Positions 5,464-8,656 of a stretch of DNA of 8,656 nucleotides are shown in pieces. This DNA is from Roseovarius sp. GTDB lineage: Bacteria; Pseudomonadota; Alphaproteobacteria; Rhodobacterales; Rhodobacteraceae. The notes beneath the pieces were generated by a model. That model was not told the DNA's origin. It saw nothing but the letters and a program-made list of their open reading frames with translations, and did no database searches. How positions within the stretch are numbered: the stretch's first letter is position 1; every line of letters starts with the position of its first letter. Made by a program: the position numbers and the translations under genes. The stretch is from contig SLDH01000051.1 in assembly GCA_007125415.1 (NCBI GenBank), forward strand, positions 1-8,656, read 5' to 3'.

Positions 5464-8400
5464 CCTGCCCGTCGCCCCCGCGCGGCGCGCATCGCCTTGC
5501 GGCGCGACATGGTTTCGGCGCGCTCGGCGCTGTCCTCCGGCCTGTCTGGTTCGGGCGCTGGCGCGCCTCCGCGCAGGGTGTCGATATGCCTCGCCAGCCC
5601 GGCCAGCGTGGGAAAGCGGAAGATGTCGGTGATCGACAGTTTCGGCACCTCCAGCCCGGTGCGGATCTCGCGATGAGCCTGCACCGCCAGCAGCGAATGT
5701 CCGCCGAGATCGAAGAAGCTGTCCTCGGCCCGGATATCTGCCACGCCGAGAATGCGCGACCATATGGCACCGACCTCGGCCGCCGCGCCGGCCACGGGGG
5801 CGGCATCGGCGGCGGGGCGCTGGCGTGTGGCCTCGGGCACGGGCAGGGCGGCACGGTCGATCTTCTTGTTGGGGGTCAGCGGGAACCGCTCCAACGCGAC
5901 GATGTGGCGGGGCACCATGACCTCGGGCAGATGGACGGCGAGATAGGTACGCAGCGCTCCCGCATCCAGATCGGCCTGCAAATCCGTGCCGATCACATAG
6001 GCCGCCAGTTCTGCCTCGCCGGTGGCGGCTTCGCGCGCGATCACCACGGCCTCGCGGATATCGGGATGCGCGGCGATGCGCGCCTCGATCTCGCCCAGTT
6101 CGATCCGCTGGCCACGGATTTTTACCTGACCGTCGCCCCGCCCGAGAAACTCAAGCGTGCCATCCGCGCGCCAACGCACCTGATCGCCCGTGGCATAGAG
6201 CCGCCCCTGATCCGTCTCGACAAACCGCTCAGCCGTCAGCTCGTCGCGTTGCCAGTAGCCGCGTGTCACGCCCGCGCCGCCGATGAAAAGCTCGCCCGCC
6301 ACACCAACCGGCACGGGGCGAAGCGCGCCATCCAGCACATGTGCGCTCTGGTTGGCCAGTGGCCCGCCGATGGGCATGGCCGCCTGCCCCTTGCCATCCC
6401 CTTCGAGGCTCTGAGTGGTGGACCAGATGGTTGTTTCCGTGGGGCCGTACATGTTGACGATCTGCGCGCGAGTGCAGCGGCGCAGCTCGCCCAGCAACGC
6501 ACCGGGCAGCGCCTCTCCTCCCAGATAGAGATGCCGCAACCCGCCCAGCGCCATGCGCGCCTCGTCATTCATGGTCAGCATCCGCGCCATCGACGGCGTG
6601 CATTGCATATGGGTCACGCCATGGCGGATCATTTCGGCCGCGAGCGAGAAGTCATCCTCGCGCAGCACTGCCCCCGCGTTGGAGCGCGCGCGCACGGCGT
6701 CGAGATGCACAAGGCCGGCCAGCACATCGGCATTCGGGATGCCGTAATCGATCAGACAGGCGATCTCGCCCACGCCCAGCGCCTTGAGTTGTTCCACCCG
6801 GGCGACACCGTCTTCCACCGTGCCAAAGAGGCCCGAGTCGAAAAAGTAGCGCTCGAAGGCGAAATCGAGGATCGCTTCCATCTCCTCCTCGTCGAGCGCC
6901 GAGAGGTCAAGTTCGAACGGATTGCTGACGCCCTCGGGCTTCTTGAAGGCCGGGAAGGCCCAGGCATATTGCTTGATCAGCCCGGCGGCCGAGCGCAGAT
7001 AGTCCTTCATCGGGCCCCGCGCGGTCTGCATCACCTGCTCCCGATCTTCCCCGATCAGCGTGTGCAGCATAAGTGTCACGCAGTGCTCGGCCGGGTCGAA
7101 CCCCGCTTCGCGCAGCGCCTCGTGGTAGAGCGTGATCTTCTCGCCCACCTCCTCGATGCTCTGGCCCAGAAGATGCGTCAGCACATTGGCACCGATGCGC
7201 CCGGCCTCGCGCCATGTTTCGGGATTGCCCGCCGTGGTCACCCAGATGGGCAACTCCTTCGACACCGGGCGCGGTTGGGTCAGCACCTCGTGCATCTCGC
7301 CCGAGCGGGTCGGGAACGCCACCCGCTCGCCACGCCAGAGCCGCCGCACCTGATCGATCGTCTCGAAAAGTGCCGCCTTGTTGTCGGGCGGCGTATTCTC
7401 GGGGCGCAGCACGAAATCATCCGGCTGCCAGCCCGAGGCCATGGCCAGCCCCGCACCGCCATTTGTAAGGTTGTCGATCACTGCCCATTCCTCGGCAATG
7501 CGCGCGGGATGGTGCAGGGGCGCGACACAGGATCCGGCACGCACCTGGAGGTTCTGCGTGATCGCCGCCACGGCGGCCCCGGTTACCGACGGATTGGGGT
7601 ATTGCCCGCCGAAGGCGTGGAAATGCCGCTCCGGGGTCCAGAGCGCGTCAAAGCCGTGGCTATCAGCGAACTTCGCGCCTTCGAGCAGCAACTCGTATTT
7701 ACCGCGCCCCGTGCCGCTATCATTGCTCCAGTAATAGAGGCTGAAATCGGCCCGCTTGCCCGATCCGGAAATCGGCCCGCCGGAGAGGCTGGCGCGGCCG
7801 TCATCACTGACCAGCACCAGCTTGAAACCGCGCGCCAGGGTGTAGAAAAGCTCCAGCACCGAAATATCGAAGGCAAGGCTGGTCACTGCCAGCCACACCC
7901 CACCCTCGATACGCTCCACCACATTGTCCATGCCGGTGAAGAAATTGGCGACATTGCGGTGCTCGACCATCACGCCCTTGGGTGTGCCGGTGCTGCCGGA
8001 CGTATAGATGAGATAGGCCAGATCATCAGGGGCGGCCCCGCCCGTCAGCGGCGCACCCTCGCCCTGATCCCAGAGGATCACCTTTGCGTCGCTTGCGGGC
8101 AATGTGGCGCGCAGATCATCTTCGGTGACGATCACGCTCGCCTCGCTGTCGGTCACATAATGCGCAAGACGGTCGGCAGGATAGGCCGGATCGAGCGGGA
8201 CATAAGCCCCCCCCGCCTTGAGGATGCCGAGCGCGCCGATCAGCAATTGCGGGCCGCGTGCCACACAAAGCCCCACATGGCTGCCCGGGCGCACGCCCTG
8301 TGCGCGCAGGGCCTGCGCCAGCCCGTTGGCGCGAGCATCAAGCTCGGCATAGCTCAGGGTCTCGTTCTGGAACACCAGCGCCGCGGCCTCGGGCGTCCGC

Positions 8401-8656
8401 GCCGCCTGCGCTTCGAAGGCGCCATGCACCGTTTCTGGCCCCTCAACGGGGGCTTCTGTCTGGTTCCAGCGCGCGAGCATCTCCGCCTCGGGCTGTGGCA
8501 GGGTGCACAATGCGTCAAGGCTGTCAGCGGTGCTCATGCTGCCTAGAATGGCGTCCATTCGTGCCAGCAGCAGCGCCGCAGCCTCTGGGCTCAGCCGCGT
8601 TCGGTCCACATGCAGCGCGCCATCTTGTGTCACCGTGAGGGCATGGCCCGGCAGGG
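5460..8656 (-). CDS. NRPS, 3' part: C(end)-A(with embedded luciferase-like monooxygenase)-PCP
   Basis: This is the C-terminal part of a multimodular peptide synthetase; the frame is open to the right edge, so the true start lies outside. Residues here are counted from the GTG at 8633, which is not taken as the start. Upstream of it LPGHALT continues in frame and looks like the end of a condensation domain. The A domain shows A1 (LSYAELDARA, 93-102), A2 (135-152), A3 (LIYTSGSTGTPKGV, 208-221), A4 (FDISVLELF, 255-263), A5 (NMYGPTETT, 727-735), A6 (780-794), A7 (YATGDQVR, 813-820), A8 (831-850), A9 (902-912) and A10 (PNKKIDRAAL, 921-930). A monooxygenase domain fills 294-650, between A4 and A5. 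The carrier protein has LGGHSLLA with S980. There is no thioesterase, reductase or epimerase domain. The specificity residues resemble the glycine code. The last 37 residues are low-complexity and rich in Arg. Confidence 0.95.
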   Translation of the reverse strand, partial: LPGHALTVTQDGALHVDRTRLSPEAAALLLARMDAILGSMSTADSLDALCTLPQPEAEMLARWNQTEAPVEGPETVHGAFEAQAARTPEAAALVFQNETLSYAELDARANGLAQALRAQGVRPGSHVGLCVARGPQLLIGALGILKAGGAYVPLDPAYPADRLAHYVTDSEASVIVTEDDLRATLPASDAKVILWDQGEGAPLTGGAAPDDLAYLIYTSGSTGTPKGVMVEHRNVANFFTGMDNVVERIEGGVWLAVTSLAFDISVLELFYTLARGFKLVLVSDDGRASLSGGPISGSGKRADFSLYYWSNDSGTGRGKYELLLEGAKFADSHGFDALWTPERHFHAFGGQYPNPSVTGAAVAAITQNLQVRAGSCVAPLHHPARIAEEWAVIDNLTNGGAGLAMASGWQPDDFVLRPENTPPDNKAALFETIDQVRRLWRGERVAFPTRSGEMHEVLTQPRPVSKELPIWVTTAGNPETWREAGRIGANVLTHLLGQSIEEVGEKITLYHEALREAGFDPAEHCVTLMLHTLIGEDREQVMQTARGPMKDYLRSAAGLIKQYAWAFPAFKKPEGVSNPFELDLSALDEEEMEAILDFAFERYFFDSGLFGTVEDGVARVEQLKALGVGEIACLIDYGIPNADVLAGLVHLDAVRARSNAGAVLREDDFSLAAEMIRHGVTHMQCTPSMARMLTMNDEARMALGGLRHLYLGGEALPGALLGELRRCTRAQIVNMYGPTETTIWSTTQSLEGDGKGQAAMPIGGPLANQSAHVLDGALRPVPVGVAGELFIGGAGVTRGYWQRDELTAERFVETDQGRLYATGDQVRWRADGTLEFLGRGDGQVKIRGQRIELGEIEARIAAHPDIREAVVIAREAATGEAELAAYVIGTDLQADLDAGALRTYLAVHLPEVMVPRHIVALERFPLTPNKKIDRAALPVPEATRQRPAADAAPVAGAAAEVGAIWSRILGVADIRAEDSFFDLGGHSLLAVQAHREIRTGLEVPKLSITDIFRFPTLAGLARHIDTLRGGAPAPEPDRPEDSAERAETMSRRKAMRAARGRRAG
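5571..5783 (-). other. Peptidyl carrier protein domain and Arg-rich tail (within the NRPS gene)
   Basis: Residues 951-1021 of the NRPS form a carrier (thiolation) domain. The motif DSFFDLGGHSLLA (971-983) holds S980, the site for phosphopantetheine. The domain is followed by about 36 low-complexity residues (APEPDRPED..., then an Arg-rich end) and the stop at 5460-5462. No release domain follows. Confidence 0.93.
6684..7754 (-). other. Embedded luciferase-like monooxygenase domain (within the NRPS gene)
   Basis: Residues 294-650 of the NRPS form a full flavin-dependent domain of the bacterial luciferase superfamily, close in style to the secondary-metabolism LLM family (TIGR04020, from memory). 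Recognisable parts are FSLYYWSND (297-305), GFDALWTPERHFHAFGG (327-343), VAPLHHPARIAEEWAVIDNL (370-389), LAMASGWQPDDF (396-407), PIWVTTAGNPETWREAG (462-478), GANVLTHLLGQ (481-491) and IDYGIPNADVLAGL (628-641). These enzymes use reduced FMN and O2 to oxygenate a substrate. Short linkers (283-293 GSG-rich, 651-657) join it to the A domain. Being inside an A domain, it probably acts on the aminoacyl or peptidyl group held on the neighbouring carrier protein. Confidence 0.92.
8430..8656 (-). other. End of a probable NRPS condensation domain and linker (within the NRPS gene)
   Basis: The minus-strand frame from the edge reads LPGHALTVTQDGALHVDRTRLS and continues with a helix-like stretch (AAALLLARMDAIL) before a linker rich in Glu and Pro. 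This resembles the C-terminal subdomain of condensation domains, where a beta strand describing the other-half product is followed by a helix and the LxxLP-type junction (here CTLPQPEAEMLARWN) that leads into the A domain. The HHxxxDG active site lies beyond the edge, so the identity rests on position and weak similarity. Confidence 0.6.

Noticed and set aside
5464..5763. 100-codon N-terminal extension of the phosphopantetheinyl transferase
   Set aside because: The frame is open but overlaps the carrier-domain coding region of the NRPS, and the residues resemble no transferase sequence. The ATG at 5463, overlapping the NRPS stop, is the natural start.
5250..8546. Open frame of 1098 codons on the plus strand opposite the NRPS gene
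   Set aside because: It is longer than the visible NRPS, but its product has no recognisable domain and is rich in His, Arg and Gly. Long antisense frames are normal opposite GC-rich genes with strong third-position bias, and the minus strand holds all the A-domain, monooxygenase and carrier motifs.
8631..8633. GTG as the true start of the NRPS
   Set aside because: The frame remains open to the window edge and the upstream residues continue a condensation-domain-like sequence, so the gene begins outside the window.
1..8656. CRISPR arrays, tRNA or rRNA genes, riboswitches
   Set aside because: I saw no regularly spaced repeats, no tRNA cloverleaf or rRNA sequence, and the only gaps between genes are 146, 136 and 23 bp. 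Small regulatory RNAs cannot be excluded by eye.

Overview
The window is GC-rich with strong codon bias, and every credible gene lies on the minus strand. Gene style, the accA sequence and a short AT-rich intergenic motif suggest an alphaproteobacterium, probably of the Rhodobacteraceae/roseobacter type. That placement is inferred, not computed.

Layout, right to left in the direction of transcription. (1) 5460-8656: the 3' part of a nonribosomal peptide synthetase (NRPS) gene that runs off the right edge. It encodes the end of a probable condensation domain, an adenylation (A) domain split by a complete luciferase-like flavin monooxygenase (LLM) domain, and a carrier protein. There is no thioesterase. 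(2) 4765-5463: an EntD/Sfp-type phosphopantetheinyl transferase, which could activate the carrier protein. (3) 3791-4741: a membrane-anchored SGNH-like hydrolase or esterase. (4) 2124-3794: a secreted protein resembling a clan-A glycoside hydrolase. (5) 1336-2127: a family 2 glycosyltransferase. These five genes are joined by 4-bp ATGA/GTGA overlaps, with one 23-bp gap, so they look like one operon. After 136 bp comes accA (237-1199), a housekeeping gene for the acetyl-CoA carboxylase alpha subunit. After about 146 bp more comes the first few codons of a gene with a strong ribosome binding site. Those codons run straight into a 3' fragment of an IS5-family transposase at the left edge.

The most interesting part is the NRPS module. 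The LLM domain sits between A-domain motifs A4 and A5. The ten specificity residues read by hand are D-I-L-Q-Y-G-M-I-W-K, close to the classical glycine code. A glycine A domain with an embedded monooxygenase recalls MtaG of myxothiazol synthesis, where alpha-hydroxylation of the last glycine leads to a terminal primary amide. The module may therefore make an amide-ended or alpha-hydroxyglycyl product. Its link to a glycosyltransferase, an SGNH hydrolase and a secreted glycosidase-like protein suggests a glycosylated or polysaccharide-associated product, but this is inference from gene order. No promoter for the operon lies within the window.
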